43,897 nucleotides of DNA from Acidobacteriaceae bacterium (GCA_030041515.1 JASHNS010000104.1:1-43897); one strand, 5' to 3'. Shown: positions 29,352 through 37,788, numbered from the stretch's first letter. Made by a program: numbers and translations. The notes: generated by a model not told the origin, from the letters alone.

Positions 29352-30524
29352 CTATGCCCAGGGGTCGCGGAGCCAGGTTTCCACGCGCACATCGGCTCCG
29401 AAAGTTTCCACGACCGGTTGAGACGAACTGTGTGGGACAGCGATGGACTCCTGCAGCAGTGGCACACCGGCTGTGCCCAGGAACATCGGTGCGTAGAAAA
29501 GAGTCACCATGTCGACATGCCCGCCGGTCAGCGCGGATCCGTTGAGCTGAGACCCAGCTTCCATCATGACATTGAGCACGTTGAGTTCGCCGAGCTTGCG
29601 GAAGACCTGCTGGAGAGAGACGCCGCCGCGTCGGCCCGGATCGCCCCAGCGCTGTGCAGCGGTGTCTGGATGTGCTTCTTCGGCATCGACACGTTCGACG
29701 CGCACGCCCATGGCTTCCAGCCCGCGCTGCCGCTCGGTCGGAGCGACAGTACAGAAGACGAGCACGTCCTCCTGCACGGTGCGCACGAGCTTGGCATCCA
29801 TGGGCAGACGCAGCCCGGAATCCAGCACCACCCGCAGAAGCGGACGGCGGCGCTTCAGCCCGGAACGATCCGTCAACAGCGGATCGTCTTGCAGCACCGT
29901 GTTGATGCCGGTCATGACCGCATCGACACCGTGGCGCATGCGATGCACCTCAGCGCGCGACTCCTCGCCGGTGAGATAAACAGGCGAACCGCGGGGCGCC
30001 GTGCCGGGCGCCGGCGCAATGCGGCCATCCAGCGACGCGGCGGCCTTGAGATTCACAAAGGGAACACCGGTGCGGATGTGGCGCGCGAAACCGTCATTGA
30101 GCCGGCGCGCATCCTGTTGCAGAACTCCGGTGTCCACTTCGATCCCTGCCTTGCGGAGCTGCTCCAGTCCTTTGCCATTCACGGCCGGGTTGGGATCCTC
30201 GGTCGCCACCACCACTCTCGCAACGCCGGCTTCGATCAGCGCCCGCGTACACGGTCCCGTCCGGCCGGCGGTGCAGCACGGCTCAAGGGTTAGGTAAGCA
30301 GTCGCGTTGCGCGCATTGCGGCCTGCCTCTTTGAGCGCACAAACTTCGGCGTGATCCAGCCAGTCGTAGGCATGAAAGCCCTTGCCGACGAGAGCGCCGT
30401 CCTTAACGATCACGCAGCCGACCCGTGGGTTGGGCGAGGCAATGCCCACCGAGCGCTTGGCCAGGGCCAGAGCTTCCTCCATCCACTCTTCGTGCGAAAA
30501 ACCACCCTTTGCCTGCCTGAGCAC
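29352..30524 (-). CDS. ribD: Bifunctional pyrimidine deaminase/reductase RibD
   Basis: A 390-residue enzyme for the second and third steps of riboflavin synthesis. The N-terminal zinc deaminase (about 10-145) has His58-Ala-Glu60 and the cysteines of EPCCTAGRTGPCT (Cys83, Cys92). The C-terminal reductase (about 150-390) has the segment VNLKAAASLDGRIAPA, then GVDAVMTGINTVLQDDPLLT and NVMMEAGSQLNGSAL. I chose GTG because AAGGGG lies at correct spacing; a TTG two codons earlier leaves no room for it. It begins 21 nt after the ftsY stop and is followed by ribE after seven bases. An insertion-like segment rich in Asp/Arg (about residues 275-300, AHPDTAAQRWGDPGRRGG) lies before the final strands. 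Confidence 0.95.
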   Translation of the reverse strand: MLRQAKGGFSHEEWMEEALALAKRSVGIASPNPRVGCVIVKDGALVGKGFHAYDWLDHAEVCALKEAGRNARNATAYLTLEPCCTAGRTGPCTRALIEAGVARVVVATEDPNPAVNGKGLEQLRKAGIEVDTGVLQQDARRLNDGFARHIRTGVPFVNLKAAASLDGRIAPAPGTAPRGSPVYLTGEESRAEVHRMRHGVDAVMTGINTVLQDDPLLTDRSGLKRRRPLLRVVLDSGLRLPMDAKLVRTVQEDVLVFCTVAPTERQRGLEAMGVRVERVDAEEAHPDTAAQRWGDPGRRGGVSLQQVFRKLGELNVLNVMMEAGSQLNGSALTGGHVDMVTLFYAPMFLGTAGVPLLQESIAVPHSSSQPVVETFGADVRVETWLRDPWA

Positions 30525-30545
30525 CCTCAACCCCTTGTGACGCTG

Positions 30546-31508
30546 TTATGCCTCCAGCAGCGAGCGGGCAAATGCCTCGCTGTCGAAGGGAAGCAGATCG
30601 TTCAAACCCTCGCCGATGCCGGCGAAGCGAACCGGCAGCTGCATCTCCCGCGCGATGGCAACGGCTATGCCGCCCTTTGCGGTTCCATCGAGTTTCGTGA
30701 GCACGATGCCGGTGACCCCGGCCGACTCCGTGAACAGCCGCGCCTGCTGCAGGCCGTTCTGCCCGGTGGTCGCATCCAGCACCAGCAGCACCTCATGGGG
30801 CGCATCGGGAATGATGCGCTGCGCCGTGCGCCGCATCTTGTCCAGCTCGGCCATCAGGCCGGTCTTCGTGTGCAGGCGTCCGGCGGTGTCGACGATGACG
30901 ACGTCGGTCTGGCGCGTCTTCGCCGCCTGGAGCGCATCGAAGAGGACCGCGGATGGATCGCCACCCTGTTTGGTGCGGATCATCTCCACGCCGCTGCGCT
31001 GCCCCCACACCTCGAGTTGTTCGATGGCGGCCGCGCGAAAAGTATCGGCGGCGCAGAGCAGAGCCGTCTTGCCGCGCGCGCGGTACCAGGCGGCCAGCTT
31101 GCCGCTGGTGGTGGTCTTGCCCGTTCCGTTCACGCCGACCATCATGATCACTTCCGGAGGCGCGCTCACCACAACCGGTTTGCGCGTGTTCTGATCCAGG
31201 ATTGCCCGGATCTGGTCCTTCAGCAATTCCCTCAGTTCCGCGCCATCGCGAATCTGCTGCCGCTTCGCATGCTCCCGCAGATTCGCGGTAATCTCCGTGG
31301 CTGTCGCCACGCCCAGGTCCGACGCGATCAGCGTCATCTCCAGTTCTTCCAGCGCCGTCTCGTCGATGGCACGCGCCATGGCCAGCACGTTATCCAGGTG
31401 CTCGCCGAGATTGTCGCGGGTTCTGGATACCGCCTTACGCATCCTGTCCAGGATGCTCAGGCTCTGCGGATCCTCTTCATTCAGGCTGCCAAACAACGTC
31501 TGGATCAT
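30546..31508 (-). CDS. ftsY: Signal recognition particle receptor FtsY
   Basis: A 320-residue SRP GTPase that docks ribosome-SRP complexes at the membrane. The four-helix N domain covers about residues 15-100. The G domain has G1 GVNGTGKTT (125-133), DTFRAAA (155-161), DTAGR (207-211) and TKLDGTAKGG near residue 275. The acidic N-terminal A domain of enteric FtsY is absent, as in many other phyla. The ATG has only a weak AGGGAAG about eleven bases upstream. A TAAACT box at 31542-31547 could be its -10. It heads the operon with ribD and ribE. The SRP RNA gene is also in this window, about 11 kb away. Confidence 0.96.
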   Translation of the reverse strand: MIQTLFGSLNEEDPQSLSILDRMRKAVSRTRDNLGEHLDNVLAMARAIDETALEELEMTLIASDLGVATATEITANLREHAKRQQIRDGAELRELLKDQIRAILDQNTRKPVVVSAPPEVIMMVGVNGTGKTTTSGKLAAWYRARGKTALLCAADTFRAAAIEQLEVWGQRSGVEMIRTKQGGDPSAVLFDALQAAKTRQTDVVIVDTAGRLHTKTGLMAELDKMRRTAQRIIPDAPHEVLLVLDATTGQNGLQQARLFTESAGVTGIVLTKLDGTAKGGIAVAIAREMQLPVRFAGIGEGLNDLLPFDSEAFARSLLEA

Positions 31509-31541
31509 GAAAACGGCTTCCCTGCCTCACTTCTCTTTTGC

Positions 31542-31547
31542 AGTTTA
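31542..31547 (-). promoter_or_regulatory. Candidate -10 box (TAAACT) for ftsY
   Basis: TAAACT on the minus strand lies in the 69-nt gap between the HD-domain gene and ftsY, 33 nt before the ftsY ATG. No strong -35 is seen. If real, ftsY-ribD-ribE has its own promoter. Confidence 0.3.
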
Positions 31548-31577
31548 TCGGATGAGGCTGCGGGCTCCTGTTCCGGA

Positions 31578-32630
31578 TCAGGCTGTCTCGACCATGGGCC
31601 GCCGCATACGGAACGATGCCGGAACGCGCATCGGCTTCACTTCCACGGCGCCGCTGCGCACCAGGATCGTGAGCGCGCTCACCACGGCCGGATCGTATCG
31701 TGTGCCGGCCAGCCGCTTCATGATGTCGAGCACGTATTCCGAATTCATCGCCGCCTGATACGGCCGCGGCGTGGTCATCGCGTCAAAGGAGTCCGCCACC
31801 GCGATGATCCTGGCCATCAGCGGGATCTCGTCCCCCTTCAGGCCGTAGGGATAGCCCATTCCGTCCAGAGATTCGTGATGCAGTTCGACGCCGGGGATCA
31901 GATCGTGCAGAAATTCGATCGGCCGCAGAATCGCCGCCCCCTTCACCGTGTGCGCTTTGATGATCTCGAACTCGTCGGGCGAAAGCGGGCCCTCCTTCGT
32001 GATGAGATAGTCCTCGATGCCCAGGGTACCGATGTCGTGCAGCATCGCGGCCAGGCGGACCTTCTCCACCTGCTTTTCATCCAGCCCCAGCTTTTCCGCG
32101 ATGGCCGCTGAGTACTGAGAAACGCGCTCCGAATGCCCGCGCAGATAGGTCGCGCGCTCGTCCACTGCCTTGGCCATCATGCGGATCAGTTCCGCCAGTG
32201 CCTGGTAATTGCGCCGCGCTTCGTCCTGCTTTTCCAGCCACCCTTCCTGCAGCGTGCGGACTGCGCCCTGCCAGGTGCGGATGACCTCGAGGAAGAGCTT
32301 GTCGGAAGTTTCGCGAACCAGTTCCTCGCCGACCTTCGGCGATCCCGCTCCGATGACATTCACCAGCTTCCGGACTCGGCTTTCAAACCGGCCGCTCCAG
32401 ATAAACGCCAGCAGAATGCTTCCGCCCAGGCCGGCTGCGGCTCCGGCTGCAACGATCGCGGCACGCGACGTTGTGGCTCCCGCTGTGAACCAGATGGCAA
32501 GCAGAGTGAGCGCAAGAACCACAAGGAGAGCGAGCGTCAGCCGTACAAACACACGACGGCGAATGCGTGGAACCGCAGCCACGTCCCCGTAAGGAGACGG
32601 TCGAACTGCGCGCCGGGGGGATTCCTCCAT
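31578..32630 (-). CDS. Membrane-anchored HD-GYP-like phosphohydrolase
   Basis: A 350-residue protein with two hydrophobic segments (about 30-49 and 58-77), a linker with helical character, and an HD domain (about 150-320). Metal ligands visible are His165 (RGHSERV), His198-Asp199 (LHDIG), His227 (AHTVKG), His251-His252 (HHESLDGMGYP) and Asp280 (VADSFDAMTT). The GYP motif is present at 259-261 and RPY follows, so it resembles HD-GYP cyclic-di-GMP phosphodiesterases. However, the usual HDIGK reads HDIGT (Thr202), where the lysine is conserved in active enzymes. Activity is therefore uncertain. The ATG has AGGAG about eleven bases upstream. A 289-nt gap before it, adjoining the gpsA 3' end, contains no gene I can support. 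Confidence 0.85.
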   Translation of the reverse strand: MEESPRRAVRPSPYGDVAAVPRIRRRVFVRLTLALLVVLALTLLAIWFTAGATTSRAAIVAAGAAAGLGGSILLAFIWSGRFESRVRKLVNVIGAGSPKVGEELVRETSDKLFLEVIRTWQGAVRTLQEGWLEKQDEARRNYQALAELIRMMAKAVDERATYLRGHSERVSQYSAAIAEKLGLDEKQVEKVRLAAMLHDIGTLGIEDYLITKEGPLSPDEFEIIKAHTVKGAAILRPIEFLHDLIPGVELHHESLDGMGYPYGLKGDEIPLMARIIAVADSFDAMTTPRPYQAAMNSEYVLDIMKRLAGTRYDPAVVSALTILVRSGAVEVKPMRVPASFRMRRPMVETA

Positions 32631-32919
32631 GCCTCTACTTTCTCCTGCTGCGCGATGGTGTTACGGGCGCTTTCACAGCCAGTTTACGGTCAGGGCCTGG
32701 CATATTCGTCACCCAAACGTGGTAGCAGTTACTTCCGATTGGGGGAAAACTTCGGGGTACACCGAGGTACCACAAACAGGTGGAAGCAGATGGAAGCAGG
32801 TTGCTGCTTTTGAGTCCCTCTTCCGATTCGGATGGCGCTGCAACGGAGCAGGCAAGGGCCTCCGGCATGCGGCCGGCTCCTGCAGAGATCAGCGGCGGAT
32901 GGATGGGCTTGAATCCCTG

Positions 32920-33927
32920 CTACTCGTCCCGGCCAGGGCGCAGCATCAGCTCCTCGATGGCTCGTTCCGGCGCTTTGCCATGGATGAGGATCGCCTCCAT
33001 CTGCTCGGCGATGGGCATTTCCACATGATGTTTGCGCGCCAGACCCAGCGCCGCGGACGTTGTCCGCACGCCTTCGGCTACCTGGCCACCCAGTCCGGCG
33101 AGCACTTCCCGCAGGCGCAGGCCCCGCCCAAGGCCCATACCCACCGTCCGGTTGCGCGAAAGTGATCCTGTGCAGGTCAGCACCAGATCGCCGACGCCGG
33201 ACAGCCCCGCGAGCGTCTCGCGCCGGCCACCACAGGCGACCGCGAGTCGGGTCATCTCCGCGATGCCCCGGGTAATCAGCGCGGCATTCGTGTTCAGGCC
33301 CAGTTCCAGCCCGGCGACAATGCCGGCGGCGATGGCAATGACGTTCTTGAGTGAGCCGCCCAGTTCCACGCCGACGACATCGTCATTGGTGTAGAGACGC
33401 AGGGATTTGCTGGAGAATTCGCGCTGCACCTGTGCGGCCAGATCGGCGTCCTGCGACGCAATGGTGATGGCGGTGGGGGCGCCTGCCGCGACCTCCTGCG
33501 CGAACGAGGGGCCACTGAGCGCGCCGAAAGGTAACGTGAGCCCGTGCTCGGCAAGAACCTGCGCGATGACCTGGCTCATGCGCAGGCTGGTCTCGTCCTC
33601 AATGCCCTTGGTGGCGCTCACCAGCGCCTGTCCGGGCCGCAGATGAGCAGCAAACCCGCGCACGGAGGAGCGAGTGAACTGCGACGGCGTAACGAGCACG
33701 ACTAATTCGGCGTCGCGCAGCGCCTCGGCCGGATCGTGCGTGGGAACAATCGCATCGGGCAGGCGGAATCCCGGCAGAAACGCGCTGTTTTCGCGCGTGG
33801 TGCGCATGGTTTCCGCCACTGGCTTCTCGAAGGACCACAGCGCGATCGCGTGTCCTCCGCGCCGCGCCAGGCTGATCGCAAGCGCTGTTCCCCACGCTCC
33901 GCTGCCCATCACCGCGATGCGTGTCAT
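32920..33927 (-). CDS. gpsA: Glycerol-3-phosphate dehydrogenase [NAD(P)+]
   Basis: A 335-residue enzyme that reduces dihydroxyacetone phosphate to glycerol-3-phosphate for phospholipid synthesis. The N-terminal Rossmann motif is MGSGAWGTALA (7-17). SATKGIEDET, GALSGPSFAQEV and the catalytic lysine region GVELGGSLKNVIAIAAGI follow, with GLSGVGDLVLTCTGSLSRNR in the C-terminal domain. All match GpsA. The ATG overlaps the plsY stop (ATGA), so translation is coupled; the product of gpsA is the acceptor for the PlsY reaction, making this a functional two-gene unit. Confidence 0.97.
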   Translation of the reverse strand: MTRIAVMGSGAWGTALAISLARRGGHAIALWSFEKPVAETMRTTRENSAFLPGFRLPDAIVPTHDPAEALRDAELVVLVTPSQFTRSSVRGFAAHLRPGQALVSATKGIEDETSLRMSQVIAQVLAEHGLTLPFGALSGPSFAQEVAAGAPTAITIASQDADLAAQVQREFSSKSLRLYTNDDVVGVELGGSLKNVIAIAAGIVAGLELGLNTNAALITRGIAEMTRLAVACGGRRETLAGLSGVGDLVLTCTGSLSRNRTVGMGLGRGLRLREVLAGLGGQVAEGVRTTSAALGLARKHHVEMPIAEQMEAILIHGKAPERAIEELMLRPGRDE

Positions 33928-34592
33928 AGGCTGGTGGTCCCTGTTGGTTTCACTCGGTTGCCGCCGAAACGGTACTCGCTGCCGCTGAGGAGCCTCGCAA
34001 TGTTCTGGTGGTGTTTGACGATCAGGGTAAGCGGGGCCAGAAAGAGCACCGCCGTGACCCAGGACGTGCGCTCAATCCTCAATGCGTCCGGCAGCAGCAG
34101 GGCAAACGCTGGAAATGCCGCGGCCGAGAGAATCGAACCCAGAGAAACGTAGCGGAAGATTGCGAATACGATGATGAAGACGCCCAGCGCGGCCAGCGCG
34201 GCCCACGGCGCGAGAGCCAGGAAGACACCGAAGGCGGTGGCCACCCCTTTGCCGCCCCTGAAGCCGAGCCAGACGGTGTAGACGTGGCCGAGGATGGCGC
34301 AAAGCGCGGCAAGCGCGACGACGTTGGCGCGCGGATCTGGCGGGAAGCCGGTTCGCCCCATCACGAATCCGCACAGAATGACGGCAAAAAAGCCCTTCAG
34401 AACATCCAGTACGAAGGTGAGCGCGCCCAGGCCTTTGGAGCCGGAGCGAATCACATTGGTCGCTCCTATGTTGCCGCTTCCCTTCTCGCGAATGTCTTCA
34501 TTGCGGACGAGCCGCACCAGCAGATAGCCGAACGGAATGGAACCCAGCAGATAGCCTGCGCATGCGGCCAGCACATAAGAAATCAGGGACAT
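33924..34592 (-). CDS. plsY: Acyl-phosphate:glycerol-3-phosphate acyltransferase
   Basis: A 222-residue membrane enzyme that acylates glycerol-3-phosphate at position 1 using acyl-phosphate. Five or more hydrophobic segments are visible. The three conserved loops are present: GSGNIGATNVIRSGSKGLG (about 38-56), LGFRGGKGVATAFG (about 109-122) and KHHQNIARLLSGSE near the C-terminus. The ATG is the one that starts the first membrane segment (MSLISYVLAACAGYLLGSIPFGYLL). A TAGACT box at 34603-34608 would put the transcript start only about four bases before it; a GTG nine codons earlier is the alternative. It is coupled to gpsA. Confidence 0.96.
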   Translation of the reverse strand: MSLISYVLAACAGYLLGSIPFGYLLVRLVRNEDIREKGSGNIGATNVIRSGSKGLGALTFVLDVLKGFFAVILCGFVMGRTGFPPDPRANVVALAALCAILGHVYTVWLGFRGGKGVATAFGVFLALAPWAALAALGVFIIVFAIFRYVSLGSILSAAAFPAFALLLPDALRIERTSWVTAVLFLAPLTLIVKHHQNIARLLSGSEYRFGGNRVKPTGTTSL

Positions 34593-34667
34593 TGCGCTTA
34601 CGAGTCTATCAGTTGGCACTCCGCGCCGCGGATGTTCTGGCCGCGATCTGTTCGCTCCTGATTCCTG

Positions 34668-36941
34668 TCACTGCACAGGGTGCGCCGTGCCGTTGGCGAT
34701 GGATTGCTGAATCATGCGTTCGATCTCAGGGTCGATGCTTCGCTCCTGCATTCTTTCCTGCGATTGCGCCAGCCGCCTTTGCATTTCGGCCATGCGCGCC
34801 TGCAGGTCGCGCGAGTTCCAGCGCGCCTGATCCTCCTGCATGCGCTTTTCTGCTTCGGCTATCCGTTGCTGCGCCTCCGCCATCCTGGCCTGCATCTGTG
34901 CCTGGGATTGTGCGTTCCACTGGGCCTGCTCTTTTTGTAGGGTCGCTTCCACCTGGGCGAGGTCCGCCTGCAGCTGGGCCTGCTTCTGCGGAGAGAGCCA
35001 TTGCTGAACCGATTTCATGCTGTCCTGGATCTGCTTCTGCATTTGCGCCATGCGCTCGGGACTGAACTGCGCCTGCGCAGCCTTCATCTCCGCCTGGTAT
35101 TGAGCCATGGACTGTACCCACTGCTGTTTGGAGTCGATCTGCGCTTTGGCCATCGCCGCCTGGGCCTGGGCCATCACCTCCGATACATTCGGAACGTCGA
35201 CCGTAAATTGCTGTTGCCCCATGACCGCGCCAATGGCCTGGATCATGCCTTCAATCCGGCCTACCGCTACCGGATCGGTGACGACGTACGATTTGCCGCC
35301 GCGGCTAAACCACAGGAACGGTCCGTTCGCCATGCGGTGCGCACGCTCTATATCGGCACGGCGGCTGGCGCTCAGGCTGCTGGGCAGATTCGCATCGCTC
35401 CACGTGCCGCTGGCGACCGCCCAGGCATTCCCATCCGTGGACGCGTGGTAATCGAAGTCACTGTTGGTCGATCCGTCGTGGTGCGTGGTGAGGATGGTCG
35501 TTCCCGAAGTGCGAGGCGATTGCCCGGTGCCGCTGTCCAGGGCATCCCCCTTTCCAGGCCGGAGCGGCGGAAGTGGAGGCAGCGGCGTTTGCGGAGCGCG
35601 GGCAGAAACCGTGGTCTGTTGCAAAACGGTAGTCTGTCGTTGTGTTGGGACTGGGATGGGTGCGGGCGCTGCCGCCGGCGGCGCCGGCGTGGGCGGCGCC
35701 TGTTGCATGGGCCCCGAGACCTGGTCTGCGTTCGGCGCCTGTCCTGGAAATGCCTGGCCGGTGCGCGGGGCCGCAGTCGGGGCTTGCGCAGGCCCGGCGC
35801 TGGACGGTGCCGCCTGGCCCGGTTGCTCTGGCGCCTGGGTGGGACCTGGGTTTGCAGGTACGGCCTGGGCCGCCGCGGCGGGAACGCGAATAAGAACGAC
35901 TGCCGCAAACAGGGCCACCGGAATCAGCAGCAGCGCGGCAAGCGCGCGACGGCGTCCTTCCGCAAAGGCGCTGCGGAAGCGGGACTCATTCAGCAGCGAG
36001 TCGATGCGGCGCGAAAGATTCCCTGAGCTGGCCATCGCGACGCCAGGCAGCCGTCGCCGCGGCATTGCGGCAAATTCAAGCACAACCTGCGCATATTCTG
36101 AGCCGCTCCGCGCAGCTTCCATGCCGGCGCGGTCGCTTATCGTCTCGCCCAGTTGCGCGAGCGTGCGCCGCAGATACCAGCCCAGCGGACTAAACCAGAA
36201 CGCCGCTGTGTAAAGCCCGGCCAGCAACTGCAGCCAGAAATCCATTTGCCGCACATGTGAGCGCTCATGCGCCAACACCATGCGCAGACGGTCGCGGTCC
36301 CATTGTGCGTAGTCAGCCGGCAGGACCACCCCCGCGCCGACGGTTACCGGCGATGCAATTCTGTTGCTGGTGCGGACGCTGCCCACCGGCGCGATCAGCG
36401 GAGAGACCGGCGCGGCGGTTGCCCACAGGCGTAGCGCCGCCGCGAGGCCGGCGAGCAGCCGGAGGAGCAGCGCAGCCGCCATAACAAGATAAAGCCAAAT
36501 GACTGCCTGGGCGATCGACGGCCAGGTGAATCTGCGTGCGGAAGCCGCCGGAGAAGCCGCCGGGATGGCAGGCGCGCCGACGGTCACCAGCGCGTCATCC
36601 CCCGGCGGGAGCGATTCGGCGGATGCGTCCACTGACCATGCGGTACCCGGCGAAGCCAACGTGGTTCGGGTGGCACGCTGCGCTGTCAGGGCGGGCACGG
36701 CGGATCGAGCCGGAATGCTTTCGCTCGTCGCGATCGGCACCGCCCATGCCATCCTGGCGCGCAAGCCGGCCAGCAGAGGCCAATGGATCAGCAGAGGCAT
36801 GGCGATGGACGCGGCCAGCACCAGGGTCCATGCCGCTTTGCGGGCCGGGACGTGCTTCACCCGGAGCAGGCTGAGGCCCGCTCCCACAACCGCAGCGAAG
36901 AGCAATCCCCGCAGCGCCGATTCGATAATCAGGGCCGTCAT
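34668..36941 (-). CDS. M56 family (BlaR1-like) membrane metallopeptidase with coiled-coil tail
   Basis: A 757-residue protein. The N-terminal membrane part (about 1-350) has four or more hydrophobic segments and the zinc motif His225-Glu226-Arg-Ser-His229 with a downstream LGETISDRAG (Glu266), as in BlaR1/MecR1 sensor peptidases. After the last membrane segment (about 332-352) comes a long proline/alanine/glutamine-rich linker (about 355-470). Next is a conserved region (about 480-590, with GPFLWFSRGGKSYVVTDP) and a methionine/glutamine-rich coiled coil (about 590-740). There is no penicillin-binding domain, so the signal sensed is not a beta-lactam in the BlaR1 manner. The ATG has AAGGAG eight bases upstream and overlaps the blaI stop. 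In the known system the peptidase triggers loss of the BlaI repressor; that is presumed here. Confidence 0.9.
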   Translation of the reverse strand: MTALIIESALRGLLFAAVVGAGLSLLRVKHVPARKAAWTLVLAASIAMPLLIHWPLLAGLRARMAWAVPIATSESIPARSAVPALTAQRATRTTLASPGTAWSVDASAESLPPGDDALVTVGAPAIPAASPAASARRFTWPSIAQAVIWLYLVMAAALLLRLLAGLAAALRLWATAAPVSPLIAPVGSVRTSNRIASPVTVGAGVVLPADYAQWDRDRLRMVLAHERSHVRQMDFWLQLLAGLYTAAFWFSPLGWYLRRTLAQLGETISDRAGMEAARSGSEYAQVVLEFAAMPRRRLPGVAMASSGNLSRRIDSLLNESRFRSAFAEGRRRALAALLLIPVALFAAVVLIRVPAAAAQAVPANPGPTQAPEQPGQAAPSSAGPAQAPTAAPRTGQAFPGQAPNADQVSGPMQQAPPTPAPPAAAPAPIPVPTQRQTTVLQQTTVSARAPQTPLPPLPPLRPGKGDALDSGTGQSPRTSGTTILTTHHDGSTNSDFDYHASTDGNAWAVASGTWSDANLPSSLSASRRADIERAHRMANGPFLWFSRGGKSYVVTDPVAVGRIEGMIQAIGAVMGQQQFTVDVPNVSEVMAQAQAAMAKAQIDSKQQWVQSMAQYQAEMKAAQAQFSPERMAQMQKQIQDSMKSVQQWLSPQKQAQLQADLAQVEATLQKEQAQWNAQSQAQMQARMAEAQQRIAEAEKRMQEDQARWNSRDLQARMAEMQRRLAQSQERMQERSIDPEIERMIQQSIANGTAHPVQ

Positions 36942-37345
36942 GCTTTGTCTCCTTCCTGCTTTTTCGCCGCGGCGATGCGGCGTGCCAGGCGCTCGAGTTC
37001 GGCGCGGCTCACCACTTTCGAGTCCACCATGCCGACCAGCAGATCCTCCACGGAACCCGCGCAGAACCAGTCCACAATGCGCTGCACCGCGCGCCCGGCG
37101 ACCCGCTGGCGCGATTCCGACGGACGGTAGATAAAGGTGCGGTTGTCGAGCGAGTGCTCGAGGTACCCCTTCTCTTCCAGCCGCCGCAGAACCGTGCGGA
37201 TGGTCGAGTCTTTCAGGGGGCGGTCGAGCTCTTCGCGCACCTGGTCCGCGCTGGCATCGGCTCTGCGCCAGACAATGCCAAGAACTTCGCGCTCGAGTTC
37301 GCCAAGTTCCGCCGGATCGTGATGAGGCTGACTGTTACGCGCCAT
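36938..37345 (-). CDS. BlaI/MecI/CopY family transcriptional repressor
   Basis: A 135-residue winged-helix repressor. The N-terminal DNA-binding domain (about 13-78) has LGELEREVLGIVWRRADASADQVREEL followed by KDSTIRTVLRRLEEKGYLEHS and the wing NRTFIYRPSES. The C-terminal helical dimerisation region (about 80-130) includes FCAGSVEDLLVGMVDSKVVSRAELERL, the usual BlaI ending. The stop overlaps the start of the M56 gene (ATGA), so the pair is one transcription unit. A perfect palindrome begins one base before its ATG and lies over the expected promoter, which argues for self-repression. No ribosome-binding site is visible, so the message may have a very short leader. The regulated genes beyond this pair are unknown. 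Confidence 0.94.
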   Translation of the reverse strand: MARNSQPHHDPAELGELEREVLGIVWRRADASADQVREELDRPLKDSTIRTVLRRLEEKGYLEHSLDNRTFIYRPSESRQRVAGRAVQRIVDWFCAGSVEDLLVGMVDSKVVSRAELERLARRIAAAKKQEGDKA

Positions 37346-37346
37346 A

Positions 37347-37365
37347 GTGTTACCAACGGTAACAC
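37347..37365. promoter_or_regulatory. Palindromic operator of the blaI-M56 operon
   Basis: GTGTTACC-AAC-GGTAACAC is a perfect 19-nt palindrome with 8-bp arms, one base upstream of the blaI ATG. With the -35 at 37381-37386, the expected -10 position falls inside it. It resembles in size and placement the operators of BlaI/MecI repressors, although the TTAC/GTAA core differs from the TACA/TGTA of the staphylococcal sites. I see no second copy in this window. Confidence 0.75.
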
Positions 37366-37380
37366 ATAAGACGGGACGGC

Positions 37381-37386
37381 TGTCAA
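37381..37386 (-). promoter_or_regulatory. Consensus -35 element (TTGACA) of the blaI promoter
   Basis: A perfect TTGACA on the minus strand; with a 17-nt spacer the -10 would be GTTACC (37358-37363), a poor hexamer that lies within the palindromic operator. Confidence 0.55.
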
Positions 37387-37509
37387 GAAACTGGGCGGAA
37401 AACTTTAGCCGGACTCAGGATTGCCGCCGGCTGTTGCGGAACCGGCAGGCGCAGGCGCGCGTAGGATCGATTGCACCCCCCCACCATCCGGAATGGAGGC
37501 TCTGCCGCT

Positions 37510-37788
37510 ATGCGGGAACCAATCCTGAGGGTATTCCTGGTTTTCGATGGCTTGCTCTTTCTCGCCGCCGTCTACCCCATCGCAACTTCTCTGTGGAATC
37601 CGGCGAAGGCCGGCGAAATTATGATGCTCAGCCTCTACTGTGCGCTTGGCGTCTTCCTGCTGCTCGCCGTGCACACACCCTCAGAGCATCGCAGCCTGAT
37701 TGCTTTTGCCGGATGGGGCAACATCGCGCATGGATGTGTGATGGCCCTGATGGCGATCAAAATGACCGCGCGGACCGCGGAGAGCTGA
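37510..37788 (+). CDS. Small membrane protein (DUF6632-like), first part of a split gene
   Basis: A 92-residue product beginning with the sequence REPILRVFLVFDGLLFLAAV after its Met, with three hydrophobic segments (about 6-24, 38-54 and 63-83) and MLSLYCALGVFLLLAVHTPSEHRSLIAF in the middle, which I associate with the DUF6632 family of about 130 residues. The function is unknown. GGAGG lies about eleven bases before the ATG. The reading frame ends TARTAES, then the next segment with the expected character (GELMGAALACLVVGVPLLVLLPRK) continues in the -1 frame. The family length and C-terminal hydrophobic segment suggest that the ancestral gene ran through, so this is either a frameshift mutation, a sequence error, or a coupled pair. 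Confidence 0.7.
   Translation: MREPILRVFLVFDGLLFLAAVYPIATSLWNPAKAGEIMMLSLYCALGVFLLLAVHTPSEHRSLIAFAGWGNIAHGCVMALMAIKMTARTAES

Noticed and set aside
30351-32111. Plus-strand open frame of 586 codons across ribD, ftsY and the HD gene
   Set aside because: It spans three well-supported opposite-strand genes and their gaps; no motif or ribosome-binding site.
32635-32868. Minus-strand 77-codon frame just upstream of the HD-domain gene, with AGGAG before its ATG
   Set aside because: Third-position GC is visibly lower than in neighbouring genes, the product has no domain, and the stretch more likely holds the promoter region. Conservation in relatives would reopen it.
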